A stretch of 40,570 nt of DNA from Gammaproteobacteria bacterium (GTDB lineage Bacteria; Pseudomonadota; Gammaproteobacteria; RBG-16-57-12): the NCBI GenBank assembly GCA_022712945.1, contig JAFLJP010000158.1, positions 1 through 40,570 of the forward strand, given 5' to 3'. A program made the translations under genes and the position numbers. Position 1 is the stretch's first letter. The number at the start of each line of letters is the position of its first letter. The notes under the pieces were generated by a model. That model ran no database searches. It was not told where the DNA came from and was given only the letters and a program-made list of their open reading frames with translations. Of the stretch, positions 33,397 to 40,570 are shown piece after piece.

Positions 33397-35220
33397 ATGA
33401 ACGAAGCGGACCAGCAATCACAGATTCGATTGCTCATTGCCAAAGGCAAAGAGCAAGGTTACCTCACTTATCGAGAGGTTAACGATCATCTGCCTGATGA
33501 TATCGACCCTGAACAGATCGAAGATATCATTAATATGATTAATGATATGGGTATTGAGGTGCATGAAGTTGCCCCCGATGCCGATTCAATCATCATCACC
33601 GGCGACAACCCGGATGATGAAGATGCCACCGAAGAGGCTGCAGCAGCGCTTGCGGCAACGGTTGATCCTGAATTGGGCCGAACCACCGATCCGGTGCGCA
33701 TGTATATGCGTGAAATGGGTGCAGTTGAACTGCTTACCCGTGAAGGTGAAATTGAAATCGCCAAGCGCATTGAAGAGGGTGTTGCTCAAGTCACCCGGGC
33801 GCTGGCAACATTCCCAGGCGCGGTTGCACTGCTACTGGCCGCGTATGCAAAGGTTGAAAACGAAGACCTTCGCCTGACTGATCTTATTAATGCCATTATT
33901 GATCCTAATGCGATCGACGAGGGTATTGTGGTGCCCACGCCAGCCGCACAATCTTCTGAAGATTCAGATGACGAAGAAGAAGAGGTTGATACCGGGCCTG
34001 ATCCAGAAGAAGTTGCCGAGCACATGGCGGTTATTCGTGCATTGCACGATCGTTTTATGGAGCTCTCTATTGGCCAAGGGAAAAGCAAAGGCCATGCAGA
34101 GTACGAATCTGTCCGTAAAGAGATGGGTGAACGTTTCTGTGAGCTGAAAATTGTTGTCAAGGTGCTTGACGCGATCATCAAGAACCTGCGTGGGGTGATG
34201 GAGGTGGTACGCGGCCACGAACGTGTCATCATGAATATCTGTGTTAACCAAGCACACATGCCTCGTAAAGCGTTCATTACCTCATTCCCTGAAAATGAAA
34301 CCAGTGCTGAATGGCTGGAAGCGCAACTGAATGATTACGCCTATTCAGAAGTGCTGATTGAACACAAGGATGAGATCATCCGCGCACAGAAAAAACTGCA
34401 GGCGATCGAATTAGCCAGTGGCCTGAGTATTGCTGAAATTAAAGAACTCAATCGCAAAATGTCGATTGGTGAGGCGAAGGCGCGTCGTGCAAAGAAAGAG
34501 ATGGTCGAGGCTAATCTGCGCCTGGTTATCTCCATCGCCAAGAAATATACCAACCGTGGCTTGCAGTTCCTTGATCTGATTCAAGAGGGCAATATCGGCC
34601 TGATGAAAGCGGTCGACAAGTTTGAATACCGCCGTGGTTACAAGTTCTCTACCTACGCAACATGGTGGATTCGCCAGGCGATTACCCGTTCGATTGCCGA
34701 CCAGGCACGGACGATTCGCATACCGGTGCATATGATTGAAACAATCAATAAACTCAATCGGGTAATGCGCCAGATGTTGCAGGAAATGGGTCGTGAAGCG
34801 ACACCGGAAGAGCTCTCTGAGCGTATGGAAATGTCTGAAGAGAAGGTTCGAAAGGTGCTGAAAATTGCCAAAGAGCCGATCTCGATGGAGACGCCCATCG
34901 GTGATGATGAAGACTCCCGTTTAGGCGACTTTATTGAAGACCAAAATATGGTGTCACCGTCGCACTCAGCCACGTTTGAAGGGCTGCGTGAGACAACGCA
35001 ATCGGTTCTGGAGAGCCTCACCGCTCGTGAAGCCAAGGTACTGCGTATGCGCTTTGGTATCGATATGAATACCGATCACACACTTGAAGAAGTTGGTAAG
35101 CAGTTTGATGTTACCCGGGAACGTATTCGTCAAATTGAAGCCAAGGCACTGCGTAAATTACGCCACCCCAGCCGCTCAGAGACACTGCGCAGCTTTATGG
35201 AAGGTGAACAGCAGTCTTAG
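33397..35220 (+). CDS. rpoD: RNA polymerase sigma factor RpoD (sigma-70)
   Basis: The 607-residue housekeeping sigma has region 1.1 at the N-terminus, region 1.2 ([12 protein letters not shown]), a long acidic non-conserved insert with a DDEEEEVD stretch near 190-200, region 2 with [10 protein letters not shown] for -10 recognition, and region 4.2 with [20 protein letters not shown] for -35 recognition. It is the last gene of the operon. The 126-base gap from dnaG leaves room for an internal promoter. Confidence 0.98.
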   Translation: MNEADQQSQIRLLIAKGKEQGYLTYREVNDHLPDDIDPEQIEDIINMINDMGIEVHEVAPDADSIIITGDNPDDEDATEEAAAALAATVDPELGRTTDPVRMYMREMGAVELLTREGEIEIAKRIEEGVAQVTRALATFPGAVALLLAAYAKVENEDLRLTDLINAIIDPNAIDEGIVVPTPAAQSSEDSDDEEEEVDTGPDPEEVAEHMAVIRALHDRFMELSIGQGKSKGHAEYESVRKEMGERFCELKIVVKVLDAIIKNLRGVMEVVRGHERVIMNICVNQAHMPRKAFITSFPENETSAEWLEAQLNDYAYSEVLIEHKDEIIRAQKKLQAIELASGLSIAEIKELNRKMSIGEAKARRAKKEMVEANLRLVISIAKKYTNRGLQFLDLIQEGNIGLMKAVDKFEYRRGYKFSTYATWWIRQAITRSIADQARTIRIPVHMIETINKLNRVMRQMLQEMGREATPEELSERMEMSEEKVRKVLKIAKEPISMETPIGDDEDSRLGDFIEDQNMVSPSHSATFEGLRETTQSVLESLTAREAKVLRMRFGIDMNTDHTLEEVGKQFDVTRERIRQIEAKALRKLRHPSRSETLRSFMEGEQQS

Positions 35221-35235
35221 TGCCCCAGTAAGTTA

Positions 35236-35260
35236 GCCTGAATGTGTGAAACATTCGGGC
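35236..35260 (+). other. Hairpin after rpoD
   Basis: GCCTGAATGT and ACATTCGGGC form a 10-bp stem (one G-U pair) with loop GTGAA, 16 bases after the rpoD stop. There is no T run, so it may be a 3'-end stabiliser or a weak terminator. Confidence 0.5.
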
Positions 35261-35339
35261 CACTAATGCTGGTGTATTTAATTCTGTAAAGTTATACTGC
35301 TGCTCGTTTTATGAGTAAAATTAAGCGTTTATAAAATCT

Positions 35340-35416
<77 letters not shown>

Positions 35417-35423
35417 TACACAT

Positions 35424-35460
35424 AAAGGGCTAGCACCGTATTCGGTGCTAGCCCTTTTTC
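35424..35460 (+). terminator. Terminator of the tRNA gene
   Basis: A perfect 15-bp stem AAAGGGCTAGCACCG / CGGTGCTAGCCCTTT with loop TATT runs into a T run. Confidence 0.9.
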
Positions 35461-35579
35461 TTTGTTGTGGGACTTTGTGGGAGCTAGCATATCGACCATA
35501 TTATTCTGATGAATGTCGTGAATTATTTTTGAGTCTACCTCCACAGGCTTGACCTAATAAAAATTGATAGGGGTTATCG

Positions 35580-35615
35580 CTTATTCAGATCTTCCTTAAG
35601 GAAGATCTGAATAAG
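35580..35615. repeat. Perfect 36-bp palindrome at the left edge of MITE copy A
   Basis: CTTATTCAGATCTTCC, central TTAA, then GGAAGATCTGAATAAG. It is two inverted copies of the element end abutted at TTAA, so the outer half looks like a leftover of a second, head-to-head element. Confidence 0.85.
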
Positions 35616-35762
35616 TAGGGTTAGAATTAGGCTGAGCGGAAATTGTTTTCATCTGTTTCGAAATGCGCAGTAATAGTCGCTCTATTGGTGCGATTTTCGG
35701 AATAAATGAGGGCAATTTCAGCCAGCGTAAAATAATCATGACTTGTTCAGAGTTTCCTTAAG
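35595..35762 (+). repeat. MITE-like repeat copy A
   Basis: A 168-base non-coding element with terminal inverted repeats: CTTAAGGAAGATCTGAATAA at the left and CTTAAGGAAACTCTGAACAA read inward from the right. It is closely similar, in reverse orientation, to 37317-37486 (shared inner blocks include GTTAGAATTAGGCTGAG-like and TAATAGTCGCTCTATTGGTG). Confidence 0.85.
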
Positions 35763-35818
35763 TGTCGAGTGTATTCAACCAGAACAAAAAAATGGCTGAT
35801 TCATCAGATATACCTTAT

Positions 35819-36736
35819 TCAAGTGTGTAAACACCGATCCCAATACGGTACTCCGTCAAAACGTTTTACCAGAAAATCGACAAATGCTCTGACTCGTTGG
35901 GAGAGGTGGCGTGTTTGTGGATAAATAGCATAGGCATTGAGATCTGAACACGTATACTCGCTGAGCAGTGGTACCAATGTTCCCCGCTCAATTTCCTCGA
36001 AGACAATAAATGAGGGGAAATACGCAAGCCCTAGTCCATCCACCGCTGCGCAACGCAGAAACTCGCCGCTGCTTGCTTTTAGATAAGGGCGGATTCTCGT
36101 TTTCTCCAGCCCACCTTGTGGACTATTGAACAGCCAATGTTCGCTATCGCGCGTCAAACTGTATACCAAACATTGGTGATTAGCCAAGTCATCCAAGCTT
36201 TGCGGTACGCCGTGTTTCTCAAGATAGGCTGGGCTGGCACAGAGCACGAGTTCTACGGGCGCCAAGCGACGTGCAATCAAACTAGAATCCGGCAACTTGG
36301 CAATGCGAATCGCTAGATCAAACCCTTCTTGCATTAAGTCTACAGCGCGGTCGTTGAAGTCCAGATCAAACTCAATTTGTGGGTTTTCTAATATGAACTC
36401 ATTGATGGCGGGGCCCATGTGCATGTGCCCAAAGGTTGCGGGTAGCGCCACCTTAAGACTGCCTTTCAAGGTAGCGTGGGCCTGGGATGTTGCCCGTTCT
36501 GCTTCCAATACATCCTCTAAAATACGCACACACTGGTGATAATAAGCGCGGCCGGAGTCGGTTAGGTTTATCCGCCGGGTGGTGCGATGAAAAAGCTGAA
36601 CGCCTAAGTGTTCCTCCAACTCTTTCAATCGTCGACTTACTGCTGATTTTGCAACCCCCGCCCGATCAGCCGCACCGCTGATGCTGCCTGTTTCCACCAC
36701 CCGGATGAAAGTGTCCATATTTTCAAAGCGATTCAT
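35819..36736 (-). CDS. LysR-family transcriptional regulator (YhaJ-like by context)
   Basis: The 305-residue product from ATG 36736 has AAAGG seven bases upstream; TTG 36742 is less likely. N-terminal winged HTH (FIRVVETGSISGAADRAGVA, then AVSRRLKELEEHLG) and a periplasmic-binding-like effector domain from about 90. It is divergent from doxX and near pirin, the arrangement of YhaJ, which in E. coli controls yqjF and yhaK and responds to quinone-type products of aromatic compounds. The shared partner set, not a sequence comparison, supports that link. Confidence 0.9.
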   Translation of the reverse strand: MNRFENMDTFIRVVETGSISGAADRAGVAKSAVSRRLKELEEHLGVQLFHRTTRRINLTDSGRAYYHQCVRILEDVLEAERATSQAHATLKGSLKVALPATFGHMHMGPAINEFILENPQIEFDLDFNDRAVDLMQEGFDLAIRIAKLPDSSLIARRLAPVELVLCASPAYLEKHGVPQSLDDLANHQCLVYSLTRDSEHWLFNSPQGGLEKTRIRPYLKASSGEFLRCAAVDGLGLAYFPSFIVFEEIERGTLVPLLSEYTCSDLNAYAIYPQTRHLSQRVRAFVDFLVKRFDGVPYWDRCLHT

Positions 36737-36872
36737 GACCAATCCTTTCTATTGTTCTTTTATTGAGAACAAATATTTCGAATTATCTATGTTTATTCTT
36801 TTTATCACAACATTAATACTGTATCCAGAAGCGAACGAATTTAAGAAAAACCTAAATAGAGGAAAGCTAAAA

Positions 36873-37253
36873 ATGGAAAAAGTAAGTGACATCGTTGCAC
36901 GCGTATTTCTTGGGCATATTTTCTTGCTCGCCGGTATCAGTAAAATAAGTGCATATGAAGGTACTCAGGGATATATGGATGCCATGGGTGTACCTGGAGC
37001 GCTATTACCGCTTGTTATTTCGCTTGAAGTAGCTGGTGGATTAGCAATTATTGCCGGATGGAAAACAAAGTGGGCATCAATCGCGCTGGCGGTGTTCTCA
37101 GTGGTTGCCGTGGCAATCTTCCACAGCAATTTTGCTGATCAAACTCAGATGATTATGTTCATGAAGAATATCGCCATCGCCGGAGGGTTTGTGTTGTTGG
37201 CAATCCATGGGGCTGGCGCTTACAGCCTTGACAATCGTCGTCGTACACCATAA
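36873..37253 (+). CDS. DoxX-family membrane protein (YqjF-like)
   Basis: The product is 126 residues from the ATG at 36873, with GAGG upstream; a longer frame from 36681 overlaps lysR and is not credible. Four hydrophobic helices, with R13/G17/K27 pattern VARVFLGHIFLLAGISKI and GGLAIIAGWKTKWAS, fit DoxX. The biochemical role of the family is poorly defined; E. coli YqjF is induced by aromatic quinone-like compounds. It is followed by its own terminator. Confidence 0.85.
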   Translation: MEKVSDIVARVFLGHIFLLAGISKISAYEGTQGYMDAMGVPGALLPLVISLEVAGGLAIIAGWKTKWASIALAVFSVVAVAIFHSNFADQTQMIMFMKNIAIAGGFVLLAIHGAGAYSLDNRRRTP

Positions 37254-37282
37254 CTCGCAATGAGCCATTCATTAACACAAGC

Positions 37283-37308
37283 GCAGGGCCGTCTGGCTCT
37301 GCTTTTTT
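37283..37308 (+). terminator. Terminator of doxX
   Basis: An 8-bp stem GCAGGGCC / GGCTCTGC (one G-U pair) with loop GTCT is followed by six T. It separates doxX from pirin transcriptionally. Confidence 0.85.
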
Positions 37309-37316
37309 CGGGAGTG

Positions 37317-37486
37317 CTTAGGGACGCTATGAACACCTCATGATTATTTTATGCTGGCTGAAACGGCTCTCATTTATCCCGAAAATGGCACCAATAGAGC
37401 GACTATTACGGTGCATTTTGAAACAAATGAGAACAATTTCCTCTCAGCCTAATTCTAATCCTACTTGGATTCAGAGCTTCCTGAAA
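37317..37486 (-). repeat. MITE-like repeat copy B, inverted relative to copy A
   Basis: A 170-base element similar over its whole length to 35595-35762 in the opposite orientation. Ends: CTTAGGGACGCTATGAACAC at the left and TTTCAGGAAGCTCTGAATCC read inward from the right. It fills the space between doxX and pirin and ends 23 bases before the pirin start, so the pirin promoter must lie within or beyond it. Confidence 0.85.
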
Positions 37487-37509
37487 TAAAGATTATAGGA
37501 AAAGTCGAT

Positions 37510-38373
37510 ATGAATACTTTAACCACGACCACACGTTTTGTACCCGCCTTGGCCTTAGCAGAAGGCGCGGGTGTAAGGGTACATCGCACGATTGGAACAC
37601 CATTATTACGCAATTATGACCCGTTTATGATGCTGGATTATTTTAGTAGTGATAACCCGGATGATTACATCGCCGGTTTTCCTTCTCACCCGCACCGTGG
37701 CTTCAATACTTTCACCTACATGATTGATGGTTACATGGAGCACAGAGATAGCATGGACAACACCGGAAACCTGGGGCCGGGATCAGCCCAGTGGATGAAG
37801 GCAGCCAGCGGTATTATTCATTCGGAGATGCCTAAGCAGGAGGCCGGTTTGATGCGCGGTTTTCAATTGTGGATCAATCTGCCTGCAGCTAACAAGATGG
37901 ATGACCCGGAGTATCAGGAGTATCCAGCGGATGCATTTCCGCAAGTGGAGAGTGAGGGTTACCGTGTCAAAGTGGTGATCGGTGAGTACGCCAATACCAC
38001 TTCACCCATTGTCGATGAGATTACCAAAGTCTCTTACTTTGATATTGAGGTGAAAGGCGGTCAGCATTTTCAATATCAGTCCTTAGCTACTCACAACAGC
38101 TTTCTCTATATCTTCGAAGGCAGTGGTCAACTTAATGGTAAAAGTGCACCTGAACATACCTTAATCGCATTGGGTGATGCCGACAAAACCATAGATTTTG
38201 TTGCCGATGACAACGGTGTGCGTTTCGTCTTCGTCAGTGGACAACCGATCAACGAGTCGATTGTGCAGTACGGACCGTTTGTAATGAATTCGCGTGATGA
38301 GATTGACCAGGCGATGAGTGATTATCAGTCGAACAATTTTGTACGAAAACGCGCCTGGATAAAAGGCCGGTAA
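37510..38373 (+). CDS. Pirin-family protein (YhaK-like)
   Basis: The product is 287 residues from ATG 37510, with AGGA upstream; an earlier frame start at 37465 falls inside the MITE. It is a bicupin with the N-terminal metal site H60, H62 (HPHRGFNT), H104 and E106 (IIHSEMP), matching pirin. Pirins include quercetin 2,3-dioxygenases and redox sensors; the true substrate is unknown. Near a LysR regulator and DoxX it fits the E. coli YhaK setting. AGGAG and an ATG for the next, now broken, gene follow 7-18 bases later. Confidence 0.92.
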   Translation: MNTLTTTTRFVPALALAEGAGVRVHRTIGTPLLRNYDPFMMLDYFSSDNPDDYIAGFPSHPHRGFNTFTYMIDGYMEHRDSMDNTGNLGPGSAQWMKAASGIIHSEMPKQEAGLMRGFQLWINLPAANKMDDPEYQEYPADAFPQVESEGYRVKVVIGEYANTTSPIVDEITKVSYFDIEVKGGQHFQYQSLATHNSFLYIFEGSGQLNGKSAPEHTLIALGDADKTIDFVADDNGVRFVFVSGQPINESIVQYGPFVMNSRDEIDQAMSDYQSNNFVRKRAWIKGR

Positions 38374-38391
38374 AGAACCAGGAGTTAAGTG

Positions 38392-38788
38392 ATGAGAGAC
38401 TTGTGCATAATAAATAGTTTTTGTCTCAGCAAGGCAAAAGTGGTCTAAAAAACGGAGTTTACCGGTGTAAATGCGTACTTTTAGACCACTTTTAACGCCG
38501 CTGAGGCGGAAAATATACGTTATGCAGAGGTCTCGGTGAATGAAATATTACGTATCAGAAAAGGTGAGTTTATCAGGTCGCTTGCCAGTTTTAGGCGTTG
38601 GGTGACTAAAGATGGTTTACCCGACCCCAGGGTTTAAAGCAGAACCGAGGCGTTATCATCTCTACGTTTCTTATGCTTGTCTATGGGGCGAATCGCACGT
38701 TCATTTTTCATATTTCCGTGAGACCTATGCGGCATTTTCTGATGCATATTACGGTTCGATCACCGTGCCAGTGTTATGGGATAAATAA
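38392..38788 (+). pseudogene. Decayed glutathionyl-hydroquinone reductase (YqjG/ECM4-type)
   Basis: AGGAG and ATG at 38392 are followed by a 139-bp palindromic element. After it, GTG 38536 reads KGEFIRSLASFRRWVTKDG, then a TAA at 38635. One base further along a second frame continues FKAEPRRYHLYVSYACLW and later YYGSITVPVLWDK, ending TAA at 38788. These blocks match, in order, the N-terminal part of YqjG-type enzymes (…F.RS.S.FR.WVT.DG, RYHLYVSLACPWAHR, VTVPVLWDK). The Cys-Pro active site is altered (CLW), about 100 residues between blocks are missing, and the C-terminal GST helical domain is gone. It is non-functional. Confidence 0.75.
38396..38534. repeat. 139-bp near-palindromic insertion element
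   Basis: Two ~55-bp arms (38396-38450 and 38479-38534) are inverted copies: outer GAGAC..TGCATAA, inner CTCAGC and AAAGTGGTCTAAAA. The 28-bp centre has its own inverted repeat TTTACCGGTGTAAA. No coding capacity is present. It resembles a MITE mobilised by an IS with GAGAC-type ends; the parent family is not determined. Confidence 0.8.
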
Positions 38789-39154
38789 AGGTGTTGGCTA
38801 AAATGTTTCGTACAAAGCTGTTCGTGTAACTCTTACTAAAAGGACTCACGCTGCCTGCGCGATATCCTGAGTGCTAAGTGGTGGATTGCAGGTCTGTTGG
38901 TGAGGGGGTAGGCAGAGCAATCAGCATTAAATTGGCCTCTTTAAAATCAATGACTTACAGCTCTATGAAAACTAGCCTTGATTACTTTATATATATTTAT
39001 CAATATATTTGTAAGTTATAACTAGTTGAAATTTATTTTGTTTTTAAAAGTCAATGGGAATTCCCCCCAATTGCCCTAGGATACAAGTTTACATCCATTA
39101 TTATTCTGCGGTATGTTTATTTGTATAAATAGGATCTTATTAGAGAGAGTCGTT
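38789..39154. other. Long non-coding leader before the LEPR-XLL gene
   Basis: About 365 bases without a recognisable gene. The second half is very AT-rich (TATATATATTTATCAATATA near 38987) and ends with AGAGAG a few bases before the ATG. It likely holds the promoter and regulatory region of the large downstream gene. Confidence 0.5.
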
Positions 39155-40570
39155 ATGAGTCAGTCAGGGTCTCAAGGAAATAAGAAGAAGGGAGCAAGCC
39201 TTTTTTCGTCAATAGCAAACGGTGCTAAAAAGAAGCTGAAAGGCCGAAAACATGCAAGACCTAAGAAGACTGCTCAAACCCCTCTACACTTCGAATCACT
39301 AGAACCACGAATTTTACTTTCTGCTGATTTATTACCAGAGCCGATACGCATCGATGGTGCTATTGATGTTCCTGGTGAATCAGATCAATATTCATTTACC
39401 CTCAATTCAGATGCCCGAATTGTCTTTGATTCCCTCACTTCAAATTCTAATTTAAATTGGAGTTTGGATGGACCTAGGGGTAACGAGGTAGCTAGCAAAA
39501 CATTTAATAATTCAGATTACTCAGGGCAAAATAGCCCAACTCTTCATTTACCAAGTGGTGAATACACTCTAACTGTAGATGCAAATTATGACACGACAAC
39601 GGAGTATAGTTTTCGTCTGATCGATCTGAACCAAAGTAACGAAATCGTACCGAATAGTTTGGTAAATGGCCAACTTAGTCCCGCTAGTGAAACCGATGCC
39701 TATCGATTTAGCGCCGTTGCTGGTGAGAGATTCTATTTTGATGTTCATGGTGGTGTGTCAAATACAACTTGGCGTTTGTTGGATCCCAATGGTCGTACTG
39801 TATTTGGTTCTACCTCAGTTGCTGATCAAGATGTCACCACGTTGACTATCGATGGTAGTTATACACTGCTAATTGAGGGCGCTCCATCAGCTACCGGTAC
39901 CCGAGACTACCGTTTCAATGTACAAAAAGTGACGGATGAATCCAGTTCACTGGTACTGGGTCAATCTCACGGTACCGAGGTGAGCTGGGATGCTGGCTAC
40001 CTTAACAATGGTGTGGTGCTATCCAGCATGCACCATGCTGAGGTGGCTGCCAGCCCCTCTGTTGATCTCACGGACTCGTTAACCTTAGAAGCCTGGGTCA
40101 AGGTAGACCGTTTTAGCGCCTCATCCACTCCTTTGTTTTACAAGGGCGATGGCGATAGCTACCATAATCGCACCTATTCTCTATGGCTGAACGCCAACGG
40201 TTCGGTCCACCTCTCAACCGGGGATGGCAGCAATCAGGGCGTAACGACCACCACCGGGCTGGTTAATCTTCGTGAATGGCACCATATTGCAGGTGTGATT
40301 GATCGTACCGCAGAGCAGATGCGTATCTATGTCGATGGCATCGAACAGGCCAGTGTTAGCATTCGCAGTACCTTGGCGACATCAAGTACCTCGCCTCTGC
40401 ATTTGGGCTATTCGCCAGAAAGTACGAGTCATGGCTATTTTGAAGGCATCATTGATGAAGTCCGGGTGTGGCATGTTGCCCGTACCGAGAGCGAGATTCA
40501 AGCGGCCAAAGAGAGCGAACTGAGTGGCAGCGAAACAGGACTGGTGCTCTACCTCAATGCCAATGAAGGC
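39155..40570 (+). CDS. Large LEPR-XLL surface/secreted protein, N-terminal part
   Basis: An open frame of 472 codons runs off the window edge. Residues 1-43 are strongly basic (KKK, KKKLKGRK, RPKK), without a Sec signal peptide. LEPRILLSAD at 49-58 is the LEPR-XLL motif, known at the N-terminus of very long type I-secreted or adhesin-like proteins. Two PPC/beta-sandwich-like repeats follow (DQYSFTL..GEYTLTVDA near 70-160 and TDAYRFSAVAGERFYFDV..GSYTLLIEG near 180-255). From about 270 there is a LamG/concanavalin-like domain (LTLEAWVKV, REWHHIAGVID, MRIYVDG, GIIDEVRVWHVARTESEI). A repetitive body and RTX-type C-terminus are expected beyond the edge but not seen. Confidence 0.85.
   Translation, partial: MSQSGSQGNKKKGASLFSSIANGAKKKLKGRKHARPKKTAQTPLHFESLEPRILLSADLLPEPIRIDGAIDVPGESDQYSFTLNSDARIVFDSLTSNSNLNWSLDGPRGNEVASKTFNNSDYSGQNSPTLHLPSGEYTLTVDANYDTTTEYSFRLIDLNQSNEIVPNSLVNGQLSPASETDAYRFSAVAGERFYFDVHGGVSNTTWRLLDPNGRTVFGSTSVADQDVTTLTIDGSYTLLIEGAPSATGTRDYRFNVQKVTDESSSLVLGQSHGTEVSWDAGYLNNGVVLSSMHHAEVAASPSVDLTDSLTLEAWVKVDRFSASSTPLFYKGDGDSYHNRTYSLWLNANGSVHLSTGDGSNQGVTTTTGLVNLREWHHIAGVIDRTAEQMRIYVDGIEQASVSIRSTLATSSTSPLHLGYSPESTSHGYFEGIIDEVRVWHVARTESEIQAAKESELSGSETGLVLYLNANEG

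Larger units (their letters stand above)
35461..35818. other. Gene-free region between tRNA and lysR
   Basis: After the tRNA terminator there are about 120 bases with no recognised feature, then the 36-bp palindrome and MITE copy A. A minus-strand open frame across the tRNA is an antisense artefact. No integrase or attachment duplication was seen. Confidence 0.5.

Noticed and set aside
40299..40523. A 74-codon plus-strand frame near the right edge
   Set aside because: It is out of frame with the longer LEPR-XLL/LamG reading frame that covers the whole stretch.

Overview
The window is a chromosomal segment of a gammaproteobacterium. The evidence is gene order: engB–polA–DUF2782, ubiC–ubiA, the LPS/sigma-54/PTS-Ntr block (yrbG, kdsD, kdsC, lptC, lptA, lptB, rpoN, hpf, ptsN, hprK, rapZ, EIIA, NPr, mgtE), and the macromolecular synthesis operon (rpsU, yqeY, dnaG, rpoD) divergent from tsaD. 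Three small soluble c-type cytochromes and an HPr kinase beside rpoN are compatible with a respiratory or lithotrophic lineage such as Chromatiales-like sulfur oxidisers, but I cannot fix the genus from sequence alone.

Layout. Positions 1-140 are the right end of an IS66-family element that has cut off a Type IIL (MmeI-like) restriction-modification gene (97-1959). A gene-poor stretch with two orphan terminators follows. Then comes a secreted module: a subtilisin-type lipoprotein protease (2525-5125) overlapping a small PrcB-domain protein. On the minus strand a dsbA–acetolactate synthase–diguanylate cyclase run (9824 down to 5624) looks like one operon. Positions 10070-16130 hold a lone cyclic-nucleotide-binding protein, cytochromes c4, c-553-like and c551-like, engB, polA and a DUF2782 protein. 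A probable small RNA lies between engB and polA. Positions 16480-17912 are ubiC-ubiA.

Positions 18108-29592 form a long plus-strand run for KDO synthesis, LPS transport, sigma-54 and nitrogen-PTS regulation, ending with mgtE and a NUDIX gene. A small HMA metal-binding protein sits inside the LPS part. Two MITE-like repeats are wedged between hpf and ptsN, and one of them supplies the hpf stop codon. Positions 29603-35220 hold tsaD and the rpsU-yqeY-dnaG-rpoD operon, followed by a CAU tRNA, most likely tRNA-Ile2.

Positions 35417-38788 are an accessory locus: a LysR regulator, a divergent DoxX protein, a pirin and a decayed remnant of a glutathionyl-hydroquinone reductase. The same partners occur in the E. 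coli yhaJ/yqjF/yhaK/yqjG neighbourhood. Two inverted copies of a ~170-bp repeat bracket lysR-doxX, and a 139-bp palindromic element lies just behind the start codon of the dead reductase gene. The window ends inside the N-terminal part of a large LEPR-XLL surface or secreted protein with PPC-like and LamG-like domains (39155 to the edge).

The most interesting items are the candidate small RNA with CUCCUCC and C-rich loops at the polA locus, the dentilisin-like protease/PrcB pair, the repeat-remodelled quinone-response locus, and the truncated LEPR-XLL giant.
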